A stretch of 64,000 nucleotides of DNA from Pedobacter sp. MC2016-15 (GTDB taxonomy: Bacteria > Bacteroidota > Bacteroidia > Sphingobacteriales > Sphingobacteriaceae). The position numbers were made by a program, and so were the translations under genes. Numbering within the stretch: the stretch's first letter is position 1; each line of letters begins with the position of its first letter. Below the pieces are notes generated by a model, which was given only the letters and a program-made list of their open reading frames with translations, made no database searches and was not told where the DNA came from. The DNA lies in assembly GCF_026239695.1 (NCBI RefSeq), contig NZ_JAPIVS010000007.1, forward strand, positions 124,001 to 188,000. The letters are read 5' to 3'. Below, piece by piece: positions 8,313-17,500 of this stretch.

Positions 8313-9920
8313 ATGAAACCGACTACCCGTAAAAACTTGCTCATTGCACTTACCTATTCTGTAACATTAATAGGTGGTATGTTCCTGGGCTACAAGTTTT
8401 TAAAGGATCAGGGTTTTACCTTCCAGCGCAATGCACAGTTCGCAGACAACAATTCTGAAAAAGTTCATGAAATTATTAATCTGATCAACAGAAATTACGT
8501 GGATGAAATTGATGCGGACACGCTCAGTCACCTCGAAATTGACAGTTTGCTTCACCAGCTGGACCCGCATAGTGTTTATTTGCCACCGGTTAAACTTACA
8601 GACCAGTCTGAGATGCTGGAAGGCAATTTTGAAGGTATCGGAATAGAATACTATATCCTGAAAGATACTTTGCTGGTTACGCAGGTTTTTAAGGATGGCC
8701 CTGCAGAATCTGCGGGATTGAAGCTGGGGGATAAGATCATTAGGATAGACAGCGTGTTTGTTAGCGGCCGTCATTTGAAAAGAGAACAGATGATGGGCAG
8801 AATCAAAGGGCGCAAGGGTACCTCAGTACATTTACTGATCCTGCATCCCGGTGCTGGTCGCCCGGTTGAGATGGCCGTAAAACGAGGCCGTGTAAATGTA
8901 AGCAGCATTGACGCAGCCTACATGGTGAATGCCGATGCAGGATATATCCGTATCAGTGAATTTGGGGCCAATACCGATAAAGACTTTGTTGAGTCGGTAC
9001 GGACACTAAAACAGAGAGGTATGAAAAAACTGATTCTCGACCTTCGTGATAATGGGGGAGGATATCTCACTGCAGCAACAGGTCTTGCCAACCAAATTCT
9101 TCCTGAAAATAAACTTATCGTATATACTGAGGGCAAGCATGAACCTCGCACTGATTACATAGCTACAGGCGGAGGAGAATTTGAGGATGGTAAACTTGCC
9201 GTGCTCATCAATGAGAACTCTGCCTCTGCCAGTGAAATCCTTGCCGGTGCGGTGCAGGATCTTGACCGCGGAATCATCATTGGCCGCCGTTCCTTTGGAA
9301 AAGGCCTTGTACAGGAACAGTTTCCATTTGGCGATGGCTCAGCTTTAAATTTAACAATAGCCAGATATTATACTCCCTTAGGTCGTAGTATACAAAAATC
9401 ATACAAAAGGGGATATACAGCGTATCAGAATGAAATTGAAGAGCGCTTCAATGATGGGGAGCTAACTGAAAAACCACTGGGTTCCAGAGACAGCCTACAG
9501 AAAAACCTGGCTTTTATTACCGGATCGGGTAAAAAGGTTTTTGCCGGAGGAGGTATACAGCCTGATATATATGTAAAGATGGATACCGCTGGGATCAACA
9601 AGTTTTACAGCCTGATGATGGATAAGAGGGTACTGTTCGACTATGTGTTTGATGTGTTAGCCAACCGTTACACAGCTACTTTCCTGGAACAGAACCTGAG
9701 TACCTTCAGTATCAGTGATGCTGATTACAGAGACTTTGTGCGCTACGTGCAATCCAAGAATATAGTGATTGATAACAGGCAGCTGATTGCTTCGAAATCA
9801 GTAGTTTACAATGACCTGAAAGCCCTGCTATACAAATATCATCTTGGTGAATCCGGATATTATAAGGCGCTGAACCTGAATGATAATATGATAAAGCAGG
9901 CTCTTACGAGCCTGCAATAA
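8313..9920 (+). CDS. S41 family C-terminal processing protease (CtpA/Prc-like)
   Basis: A 535-residue periplasmic protease with an N-terminal membrane anchor or signal (about residues 7-27, LLIALTYSVTLIGGMFLGY). It has a PDZ domain (about 80-165, with GIGIEYYILKD and GPAESAGLKLGD) and an S41 peptidase core (about 180-370). The catalytic serine is in NENSASASE (about 302-308) and the lysine is in RSFGKGLVQ, giving a Ser-Lys dyad. These enzymes trim or degrade proteins from their C-termini in the envelope. The start at 8313 is chosen because the upstream TTG overlaps the promoter. The C-terminal 150 residues are a helical extension common in Bacteroidota members. It converges on der with a 2-bp gap; a hairpin covers its stop region. 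Confidence 0.92.
   Translation: MKPTTRKNLLIALTYSVTLIGGMFLGYKFLKDQGFTFQRNAQFADNNSEKVHEIINLINRNYVDEIDADTLSHLEIDSLLHQLDPHSVYLPPVKLTDQSEMLEGNFEGIGIEYYILKDTLLVTQVFKDGPAESAGLKLGDKIIRIDSVFVSGRHLKREQMMGRIKGRKGTSVHLLILHPGAGRPVEMAVKRGRVNVSSIDAAYMVNADAGYIRISEFGANTDKDFVESVRTLKQRGMKKLILDLRDNGGGYLTAATGLANQILPENKLIVYTEGKHEPRTDYIATGGGEFEDGKLAVLINENSASASEILAGAVQDLDRGIIIGRRSFGKGLVQEQFPFGDGSALNLTIARYYTPLGRSIQKSYKRGYTAYQNEIEERFNDGELTEKPLGSRDSLQKNLAFITGSGKKVFAGGGIQPDIYVKMDTAGINKFYSLMMDKRVLFDYVFDVLANRYTATFLEQNLSTFSISDADYRDFVRYVQSKNIVIDNRQLIASKSVVYNDLKALLYKYHLGESGYYKALNLNDNMIKQALTSLQ
9896..9915. terminator. Hairpin at the convergent S41 protease/der junction
   Basis: A perfect 8-bp stem GCAGGCTC / GAGCCTGC with a TTAC loop lies inside the last codons of the S41 protease gene and 7 bp past the der stop. 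A short T-rich stretch follows on the plus strand. It could terminate both convergent transcripts. Confidence 0.5.
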
Positions 9921-9922
9921 TC

Positions 9923-11224
9923 TTATTTCTGTCTGAAGTAAATCTGAATAGGTACACCGCTGAAATCAAAATTCTCACGAAGTTTGTTCTCGATAAAACG
10001 TTTGTACGGTTCTTTAATATACTGAGGTAGGTTACAGAAGAATGCAAACATCGGTGATGAAGCATTGATCTGTGTTACGTACTTTACTTTGATATATTTC
10101 CCTTTCAGTGCCGGCGGAGGATAGTTTTCAATAATCGGCAACATGACATCATTCAGTTTTGAGGTAGGGATCTTTTTACCTCTGTTCTGATATACTTCGA
10201 GAGCAGTTTCTACTGCTTTGAAGATACGTTGTTTGCTGATTACTGAAGTAAATACAATTGGTACATCAGTAAAAGGCTGAAGTTTCTGACGGATCTGATC
10301 CTCAAAAGCTTTCATGGTTTTATTATCTTTTTCTACCAGGTCCCATTTGTTGACCAGGATCACGATACCTTTTTTGTTTTTCTCTGCAAGGTGGAAAATG
10401 TTCACATCCTGCGACTCCAGACCTTCCATAGCATCTATCATCAGGATGACTACGTCAGCTTCTTCCAGTGCTTTAATGGTACGCATAACAGAGTAAAATT
10501 CGATGTTCTCTTTTACCTTGGTTTTTTTACGCAAACCAGCCGTATCAATGAACATAAACTCATGGCCAAACTGATTATAGTGGATATGAATAGAGTCACG
10601 CGTGGTTCCTGCAATAGGAGTAACGATATTTCTCTCCTGGCCCATCAAAGCATTGATCAATGAAGATTTACCAACATTTGGTCTGCCTACAATGGTTAAT
10701 TTTGGTAATCCGTTGTCTTCAATGACATCATCTTCAAAGTGTGAAACCACTTCATCAAGCAGATCTCCGGTTCCGGAACCCGTCATGGAGGAGATAGAAT
10801 AGATCTCTCCAAGTCCGAAGCCATAAAATACAGCAGCATCATTTTCAAGGGAAGTATTGTCTACTTTATTTACGACGATGAAAACCGGTTTTTTGCTTCT
10901 GCGCAAAATCTGGGCTATTTCATCATCAAGATCTGTTATTCCTGTAACAACATCTACCATAAACAGGATTACTGATGCCTCTTCAATGGCAATAATCACC
11001 TGTTCGCGGATAGCTGCTTCAAAAACATCTTCAGAATTTGCTACATAACCACCAGTGTCGATAACTGTAAATTGTTTGTCGGTCCACTCAGCTACACCGT
11101 AATGACGATCGCGTGTTACACCGCTGAAATCATCAACAATAGCTTTACGACTCTCAGTTAAGCGGTTAAAAAGGGTAGATTTGCCTACGTTTGGTCTTCC
11201 GACGATTGCGATAATGTTTGCCAT
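9923..11224 (-). CDS. der: Ribosome-assembly GTPase Der (EngA)
   Basis: Der is an essential GTPase that matures the 50S ribosomal subunit. The 433-residue protein has two tandem GTPase domains: G1 motifs GRPNVGKST (about residues 8-16) and GRPNVGKSS (about 180-188), G3 DTGG and DTAG, G4 NKVD and NKWD. A KH-like domain occupies about 350-433. Length and order are standard. The gene follows era on the same strand, 44 bp downstream, but has its own -7 element in the gap, so it may be transcribed independently. The C-terminal IQIYFRQK is the usual family end. Confidence 0.96.
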   Translation of the reverse strand: MANIIAIVGRPNVGKSTLFNRLTESRKAIVDDFSGVTRDRHYGVAEWTDKQFTVIDTGGYVANSEDVFEAAIREQVIIAIEEASVILFMVDVVTGITDLDDEIAQILRRSKKPVFIVVNKVDNTSLENDAAVFYGFGLGEIYSISSMTGSGTGDLLDEVVSHFEDDVIEDNGLPKLTIVGRPNVGKSSLINALMGQERNIVTPIAGTTRDSIHIHYNQFGHEFMFIDTAGLRKKTKVKENIEFYSVMRTIKALEEADVVILMIDAMEGLESQDVNIFHLAEKNKKGIVILVNKWDLVEKDNKTMKAFEDQIRQKLQPFTDVPIVFTSVISKQRIFKAVETALEVYQNRGKKIPTSKLNDVMLPIIENYPPPALKGKYIKVKYVTQINASSPMFAFFCNLPQYIKEPYKRFIENKLRENFDFSGVPIQIYFRQK

Positions 11225-11257
11225 GTGTTGTTAATTGTAGTAATTATTAAGGGGTTG

Positions 11258-11265
11258 CAAAGGTA
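11258..11265 (-). promoter_or_regulatory. -7 promoter element of der
   Basis: On the minus strand TACCTTTG lies 33 bp before the der ATG and just 3 bp beyond the era stop, an exact TAnnTTTG match. It suggests der has a promoter of its own in addition to read-through from era. Confidence 0.45.
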
Positions 11266-11268
11266 GGT

Positions 11269-12147
11269 TTAATTTTCGTACCCGAAACTTTTTAAATAGT
11301 TCTTTTTACTTCTCCAGTCGGGAATCACTTTTACAAAGGTTTCGAGGAATACTTTTTGTCCCAGAAATCGCTCCACATCCTTACGTGCTTCAGTACCAAC
11401 CTTCTTAAGCATAGAGCCTCCTTTACCGATCAGAATATTTTTTTGTGAGTCTCGTTCTACAATGATCTCCGCGCTGATGCGTGTGATTTTTTCTTCTTCC
11501 TTGTAGGAAGTGATCACTACCTCAGTACTGTAAGGAATTTCCTTCTGATAGTTATTAAAGATTTTCTCCCTGATGATTTCCGATACAAAGAAGCGCTGGG
11601 TTTTATCAGTAAGTTCTTCTTTATCATAATAAGCAGGGTGTTCAGGAAGATATTCGAGCACTGTTTCGAGTATACCGTCCAGGTTATATTTATGCAAAGC
11701 TGAAATTGCATAGATATGCTTTGGTTTCAGCAGCTCCTGCCAATAAGCCTGTTTTTCATCTACCTCTTCCTGGCTGGCTCCGTCGATCTTATTGATCAGG
11801 ACAATCATAGGAATGGTCGTGTTGATGATTTTTTCGAGTACATCATTTTCATCATGCTGCTCATTTACATCCGTTACAAACAAGATGAGGTCGGCATCAC
11901 TCAATGCGCCTTTTACAAAATTCATCATGGAATCCTGTAGTCCATAGCGTGGTTTTATGATCCCCGGGGTGTCAGAAAAAACGATCTGATAATTTTCTTC
12001 ATTCACAATTCCCAGAATGCGGTGACGTGTAGTTTGGGCTTTTGGAGTGATGATCGATAGTTTTTCCCCTACCAGGGCGTTCATTAAGGTAGATTTACCA
12101 ACATTTGGCTTACCTATGATGCTTACAAAACCTGCTTTATGCGACAT
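11269..12147 (-). CDS. era: GTPase Era
   Basis: Era is a GTPase that binds the 3' end of 16S rRNA and helps assemble the 30S subunit. The 292-residue protein has the G1 motif GKPNVGKST (about residues 11-19), G3 DTPG, G4 NKID and a C-terminal KH RNA-binding domain (about 200-290) with ILIGKGGSMLKKVG. The start MSHKAGFVSI at 12147 is preferred over an in-frame start at 12207: family members begin just before the G1 loop, and the extra 20 residues would run back across the divergent tRNA promoter at 12168-12199. The gene is divergent from the tRNA array and followed by der. Confidence 0.95.
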   Translation of the reverse strand: MSHKAGFVSIIGKPNVGKSTLMNALVGEKLSIITPKAQTTRHRILGIVNEENYQIVFSDTPGIIKPRYGLQDSMMNFVKGALSDADLILFVTDVNEQHDENDVLEKIINTTIPMIVLINKIDGASQEEVDEKQAYWQELLKPKHIYAISALHKYNLDGILETVLEYLPEHPAYYDKEELTDKTQRFFVSEIIREKIFNNYQKEIPYSTEVVITSYKEEEKITRISAEIIVERDSQKNILIGKGGSMLKKVGTEARKDVERFLGQKVFLETFVKVIPDWRSKKNYLKSFGYEN

Positions 12148-12167
12148 TGAATATTTTTTAAAATAAA

Positions 12168-12199
12168 TTTGCATTGCAAAGAAACGAAATATATCTTTG
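12168..12199 (+). promoter_or_regulatory. Promoter of the tRNA array
   Basis: TTTG (12168-12171), 20 bases, then TATCTTTG (12192-12199): an exact Bacteroidota -33/-7 pair. It lies 58 bp before the first tRNA and is the only strong promoter visible for the six-tRNA array. Confidence 0.65.
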
Positions 12200-12257
12200 C
12201 AGACCAATTTAAAACAAAGGAAGATTGATTCTTTAACTGATTTAAGTTGATATAAAG

Positions 12258-12330
<73 letters not shown>

Positions 12331-12371
12331 CCTGGAGAAGCAGCATCTGCAAAGGTGAGTCGCTTCAAAAA

Positions 12372-12443
12372 GGCCCGTTCGTCTACCGGTTAGGACGCCA
12401 GATTTTCATTCTGGAAATAGGGGTTCGATTCCCCTACGGGCTA
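12372..12443 (+). tRNA. tRNA-Glu (TTC), copy 1
   Basis: A 72-nt cloverleaf with anticodon TTC in loop TTTTCAT, stem CCAGA/TCTGG, T arm GGGGTTCGATTCCCC and acceptor GGCCCGT/ACGGGCT. CCA is not encoded. It is identical to copy 3. Confidence 0.95.
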
Positions 12444-12446
12444 CAC

Positions 12447-12475
12447 AGAAACGCTAGTTGCACGCTAGCGTTTCT
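12447..12475 (+). other. 11-bp hairpin between tRNA units 1 and 2
   Basis: AGAAACGCTAG and CTAGCGTTTCT form a perfect 11-bp stem with a 7-nt loop right after tRNA-Glu copy 1. The following bases are TATTA and not a U-run, so it is more likely a processing or boundary structure than a full terminator. Confidence 0.6.
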
Positions 12476-12489
12476 TATTAAAGGCATAG

Positions 12490-12562
<73 letters not shown>

Positions 12563-12571
12563 CCTGGAGAA

Positions 12572-12597
12572 GCGTTTAACTTGCAAAGGTTAAACGC
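12572..12597 (+). other. Hairpin in the fMet-Glu spacer of unit 2
   Basis: GCGTTTAAC and GTTAAACGC form a perfect 9-bp stem around the loop TTGCAAAG. Units 1 and 3 have an unrelated stem sequence (GAAGC/GCTTC) around the same TGCAAAGG loop core, so the stem changes while the loop is kept. Confidence 0.6.
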
Positions 12598-12608
12598 TTT
12601 AATCTAAC

Positions 12609-12680
12609 GGCCCGTTCGTCTAGGGGTGAGGACGCCAGATTTTCATTCTGGAAACAGGGGTTCGATTCCCCTACGGGCTA
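12609..12680 (+). tRNA. tRNA-Glu (TTC), copy 2 (variant)
   Basis: Same anticodon TTC and stems as copies 1 and 3 but with a different D loop (TAGGGGTGAGG in place of TACCGGTTAGG) and one variable-loop change (AAACAG for AAATAG). Still a complete 72-nt cloverleaf. Confidence 0.95.
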
Positions 12681-12720
12681 CTTGAAAAGATCAAGAGGTT
12701 AAAGGCCAAAAAAAACATAG

Positions 12721-12793
<73 letters not shown>

Positions 12794-12834
12794 CCTGGAG
12801 AAGCAGCATCTGCAAAGGTGAGTCGCTTCAAAAA

Positions 12835-12906
12835 GGCCCGTTCGTCTACCGGTTAGGACGCCAGATTTTCATTCTGGAAATAGGGGTTCGATTCCCCTAC
12901 GGGCTA
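12835..12906 (+). tRNA. tRNA-Glu (TTC), copy 3
   Basis: Identical to copy 1 at 12372-12443; last gene of the array, followed 7 bp later by a terminator hairpin. Confidence 0.95.
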
Positions 12907-12913
12907 CTTCGAG

Positions 12914-12950
12914 GAGAGCAGTTATCATTTGATGGCTGCTCTCTTTTTTT
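12914..12950 (+). terminator. Terminator of the tRNA array
   Basis: GAGAGCAG pairs with CTGCTCTC across a 14-nt loop and is followed by seven T residues, a standard intrinsic terminator. Confidence 0.85.
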
Positions 12951-13133
12951 ATAACCCATATAGCATATTTCCCTCGAATATTTTATGTTTAGTCACTTAC
13001 TTTTTATTAAATAAGGATTAACTATCGTAATCTCAGAGCTTATAGCTCTTAATATTTTATGATGTTGTTTCTCTTTTGTCCGTAGTACATCGTTAAAGAT
13101 GTTTTTAAAAGAAAACATTAAACTATAAACTTC

Positions 13134-13168
13134 TTTGTATTATTTATATAGACAATATTGTATCTTTA
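13134..13168 (+). promoter_or_regulatory. Possible promoter of the DUF5723-like gene
   Basis: TTTG at 13134-13137 is followed after 23 bases by TATCTTTA, one base from TAnnTTTG, 37 bp before the ATG at 13206. The rest of the 255-bp gap after the tRNA terminator is A/T-rich and I see nothing else in it. Confidence 0.35.
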
Positions 13169-13205
13169 AATTTAAAGTTATAATTTTTGGAAAATATTAT
13201 AATAT

Positions 13206-14513
13206 ATGGCTAAAACATGCGTTGTTATCTGCCTTCTATTGATCTCATGTCAACTCAAGGCACAGCAGTTCGGGCTGTTTAATACGAACACCTTATTTGA
13301 TGCTTTTGAAAATCCCGCTCAACGAGCATTTATCCATGATGATTCCCGTCAGTTTGCTTCTAACTTTTTGCTACCTACAGTCGGAGCTAATGCCGGCAAC
13401 CGGGGAGACGCGAGTTATGCGCTCCAAAGAAAGCTAAATGACGGCGCCATTGACACCAGAGATATTCCGGTTGGTACAATCAGACGAAATAAGTTATATG
13501 GTTCATCAAATGTGTACCTGTTAGCTTTCAGAACCAGCCCTTTTTATCAAAATAATAAAGAATTGGGATTCTCCTGGCAGGTACGCGCGGATGTTTATGC
13601 TGATTATAGCAATGAAACTATTGTGGCGCTAAGAAATTACACCAGGTTCAATACTTCACTGGATGAGCCTTTTAATGGAAATGGCTATGGACAGTCTTAT
13701 CATCAGTTTAGTGCAAATTACAGGGTAGACTATGGCGATGGCATTGCTGTTGGTCTGAAGTTGGGACTGCTGAGCGGTATTACTTATAACAAGGCTGAGG
13801 TTACGCAATCCAGCTTAACCGTGGCAGCTGACCAGTTGGATGTGAGGCTAAGTGAAAAGTATAGAGCCAGTTTTCTGCTGACGGAGGAGCTGGAGCGGAA
13901 GACGCTGCTGCCGGATTTTAAAAATCCTGGTATTGCCCTAAGCTTTGGTGCAACCTATACATCACCTTCTGATGTATTTATCATGGCGAATATTAAAGAC
14001 CTGGGTTTTATCCGCTGGAATAAAAATTCCAGTAATGTAATCTTGAATAACGACCTGATTACTTTGGATGCGAGGAATACTGGCGTTACAAAAGACTTTC
14101 AGCGTAAGGTTGTAGATCTACTCAAATTGAAGAACCAGCATAAAGGTTTTTATACTGCCACCAATTCAAAGATCGATTTCCTGATTTCAAAGACATATAA
14201 TTTTTACAGCCCCGATCTGATCATTTCCAAGAATTTATTCTACAATGGGGCTGATGTGGTTCTGGTTAATAATTTCAAGGTGGAAGAATTCACATTTAGT
14301 GTTTCGCCCGCATTTAATATGAACCAGTTTCTCCTGATTGGCGTGCAGGGTCTATACCAGTCGGCCAACTTTGAATTTTTCGCAGGTACTGATAACCTGC
14401 TGAAATCAGCAGTAATTTTTAACGATGCCAGCTTTTCGCCCAAGGGAACAATAGGCGCTTCAGTTTATATGGGGGTAGGGATCAAATTCGGGCACAATGC
14501 AGCTTTGCGTTAA
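13206..14513 (+). CDS. Outer-membrane beta-barrel protein, DUF5723-like
   Basis: A 435-residue exported protein with a signal peptide ending LKAQ (about residue 19). It opens with FGLFNTNTLFDAFENPAQRAF, a sequence near its N-terminus typical of the Bacteroidota DUF5723 family, whose members are predicted outer-membrane barrels related to the PorV/PorP style of protein. The rest alternates hydrophobic and polar residues with many aromatic strand ends and finishes on a strand with GVGIKFGHNAALR. No function is established. It sits between the tRNA terminator and cobN on the same strand, but cobN has its own -7 element, so a functional link to cobalt or B12 uptake is not supported. Confidence 0.7.
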   Translation: MAKTCVVICLLLISCQLKAQQFGLFNTNTLFDAFENPAQRAFIHDDSRQFASNFLLPTVGANAGNRGDASYALQRKLNDGAIDTRDIPVGTIRRNKLYGSSNVYLLAFRTSPFYQNNKELGFSWQVRADVYADYSNETIVALRNYTRFNTSLDEPFNGNGYGQSYHQFSANYRVDYGDGIAVGLKLGLLSGITYNKAEVTQSSLTVAADQLDVRLSEKYRASFLLTEELERKTLLPDFKNPGIALSFGATYTSPSDVFIMANIKDLGFIRWNKNSSNVILNNDLITLDARNTGVTKDFQRKVVDLLKLKNQHKGFYTATNSKIDFLISKTYNFYSPDLIISKNLFYNGADVVLVNNFKVEEFTFSVSPAFNMNQFLLIGVQGLYQSANFEFFAGTDNLLKSAVIFNDASFSPKGTIGASVYMGVGIKFGHNAALR

Positions 14514-14533
14514 TAAATGCTAAAAATTCTTGA

Positions 14534-14541
14534 TACTTTTG
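14534..14541 (+). promoter_or_regulatory. -7 promoter element of the cob operon
   Basis: TACTTTTG is an exact TAnnTTTG match, 47 bp before the cobN ATG. No cobalamin-riboswitch B12-box or similar conserved core is visible in the short 75-bp gap. Confidence 0.4.
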
Positions 14542-14588
14542 ACAGAGCATACGCTCAATTGTACTGAGGTTTAACATTTAAATAAGCG

Positions 14589-17500
14589 ATGGGCGAAATT
14601 AAACGGCAACGGGTTACAAGAGCAGATGGAAAGGCCATTAACCTGGTGCAGAGAAGAGGACATCTTTCTTACTGTTACAATGCATGTTGCTGCGGCAGGA
14701 CGGACAGGGGCTATAGTGCTGTACCAGTAGACCTGTATAAAAGCGAATGGCTACGCCGCAAATTACGGAACGTTGTACATATGACTAAGGGTGGCTGTTT
14801 GGGTCCCTGTACACTTGCGAATGTCGTTACGCTGTTATTTGACGGGCACTCGGTCTGGTTTCATTCCATTAACAGCGACTGGCAGGTAACGGCGATATTT
14901 GATTATATCGACAGCATGGTAGCTGCCGATGGATTTCAGGTGCCACCTGCCGAACTCAGTGAATATGTCTTTCAGTTTTATACCTGGAAAGGTACTGAAG
15001 CACCCTCCATATCAGGCCCTGCCGATCAGGCAAAAGAAGGAATTGTATTTCTTTCCCATGCAGATACAGACCTTCTCAGTCTGCACCAATCCCTGCAATT
15101 TCTTCCCGAAGAGTTTCCACAGACGCTAGGTATTAACCTGCTGGCGGTAAAAAGCGATGCTCATATGGCACAGCTGCTCGATCGCGAAATAGCTGGGGCT
15201 AAGATCATCATTTTGAGAATACTGGGAAGGCCAAGTACTATTCCCGGATTCAGTGAACTGGTGAGCAGGGTGAAAAAGCAAGGGCAGCATCTGATTCTTG
15301 TGAGTGGCACCAGTGACTTCAATCCCGAATATGCTGCCGTTTCCACTGTACCGCCCGATGTCCTGCAGGAAACTCTGAACTATCTGGATGCCGGGGGACA
15401 AGGAAATATGGTCTCGATGCTACAATTTTTATCGGACCGTCTGCTGATGACCGGCTTTGGATTTGATGCACCTGTGATACTGCCACAGCATGGTATTTAC
15501 CATCCGGAACTGCCGGAGAATCCAAGTTTTGAAGACTGGCAGCAACGCCGAAATGCATCATGGGCGACAGTAGGCATTACGTTCTACCGCGCACATTACA
15601 TGAGTGGTAACACCTCTTTTATCGATGCGCTAATCAGATCGCTGGAAGACAGGAGTTTGAATGTACTCCCGGTATATACGGCTTCCTTAAAATCGACAGA
15701 TGCAGATAGCGGATGGCCTAATGCCTTTCAGTTTTTTAACTCAGGGACTAAGGTCGTTATTGATGTATTAATCAATACAGTATCTTTTGCGATGCAGGAT
15801 GGCAACGCGACATCTGCAGCAGAGAACATTCTGAGTAAACTGGATGTGCCAATTTTGCAGGCTATCACCAGTGGTATGGGGCGTGGCTCCTGGGAGTCAT
15901 CTAGCCGGGGATTAAATCCGCTAGATACTGCAATGAACGTAGCGATCCCGGAATTTGATGGCCGCATCATTACTGTGCCCGTATCCTTCAAGGAAAAAGG
16001 AAAAGATGCAAGGGGATATGAATCTGTCGAGGACAGGATCGACCGTGTAGCTGGTCTGGCAGTACGGTTTGCCCGTTTAAAGCACCTGCCTAACCGGGCT
16101 AAAAAAATAGCATTTGTATTTACCAACTCGAGTTCCAAGGCTTCCCAGATTGGGAATGCTGTGGGATTGGATGCGCCAGAATCGCTGATGATGATGCTCA
16201 GGGCAATGCAGGCCGAAGGTTATGACATTGATGCTCTTCCAGATTCGGGAACACAACTGATTCATGACCTGGTGAACAGATGTTCTTACGACGAGACTTA
16301 CCTTACACCGCAACAGCTGGAAAATGCTGTGGGACAAGTATCCTTTTCGCAGTATGCCGCCTGGTTTAGAGAATTACCTGTGGAATTACAGAAAAAAATA
16401 GAAAAACAATGGGGGCCTGCTCCCGGAAAATCATATATACACAATGATCATATTGCCTTCGCAGGTCTCGAATATGGGAACGCGATGGTTGCCCTGCAGC
16501 CTCCGCGTGGTTATGGGATGGACCCAGATGCGATATATCACCAGCCAGACCTTGCGCCCACACATCACTACCATGCCTTTTATAAGTGGTTAAGGAACGA
16601 CTGGGGCGCAGATGCAATTGTTCATGTGGGCAAACATGGTACGCTGGAATGGCTGCCAGGGAAAAGTATAGGCCTCTCAGAAAACTGCTTTCCTGATGCC
16701 TTCCTCGCAGATTTACCTTTGTTTTATCCCTTTATCATCAATGATCCGGGCGAGGGATCGCAGGCCAAACGCCGTGCACATGCCATTGTGGTAGATCATC
16801 TTACGCCAGCTATGACTTCAGCAGACAGCTATGGGGAACTTGCTATGCTTACACAGCTGGTGGATGAATACTATCAGGTAGAAACTCTCGATCCTTCCAA
16901 ACTACCTCTGCTGCAACACCAGATCTGGAATCTGATTAAACAGACGAACCTGGACAAGGACCTGTCTGTGATGCTGCAGCGTGATCATGGCGATCACAAA
17001 CACGAATGGGACGATGAAATGACTCCTGAAGGCATTCCGGTGAGTATCACCGAAATGGACGGCAAGGACATTGCGCATCTAATTGAAGATATTGACGGCT
17101 ATCTCTGTGAACTGGGGGCTGCGCAAATCCGTAACGGACTGCATACGTTGGGTCAGGCACCAGTGGGAATAGCCTTGACTGATATGCTGGCTTCCCTCAC
17201 GCGACTTTCAAATATAGGTGTGCCCGGATTGCCTCCGCAGATTGCCGCACTCTTTGATTTTGATTTTAATGCACTGCTGGACAAAAAAGGACAGCGCTTG
17301 TTGCAGGTTCCGGAACGTTTTAAACTTCTTGCCGGAAGGCCGGTAGTTACTGCTGCCGATGCATTGGAGGTCATTGCTGAATTGGGAAACCACCTTTTTC
17401 AGCTGTTGGAAAAATATCATTTCAACCCTGCATCTGTACAGGAGGTCTATCAGGAAACCTTTGGTAAATCCACTCCGGTACGTGCAGAAATAGTGGCTGT

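Noticed and set aside
12148..12207. Longer era start at 12207
   Set aside because: Adds 20 residues not seen in Era and crosses the divergent tRNA promoter.
13206..14513. The DUF5723-like barrel as a B12/cobalt transporter of the cob operon
   Set aside because: It has no TonB-box, plug domain or BtuB-like size, and cobN has its own -7 element; proximity alone does not support it.
14514..14588. Possible cobalamin riboswitch upstream of cobN
   Set aside because: Only 75 bp and no B12-box or other conserved core; cannot hold an aptamer of about 200 nt.
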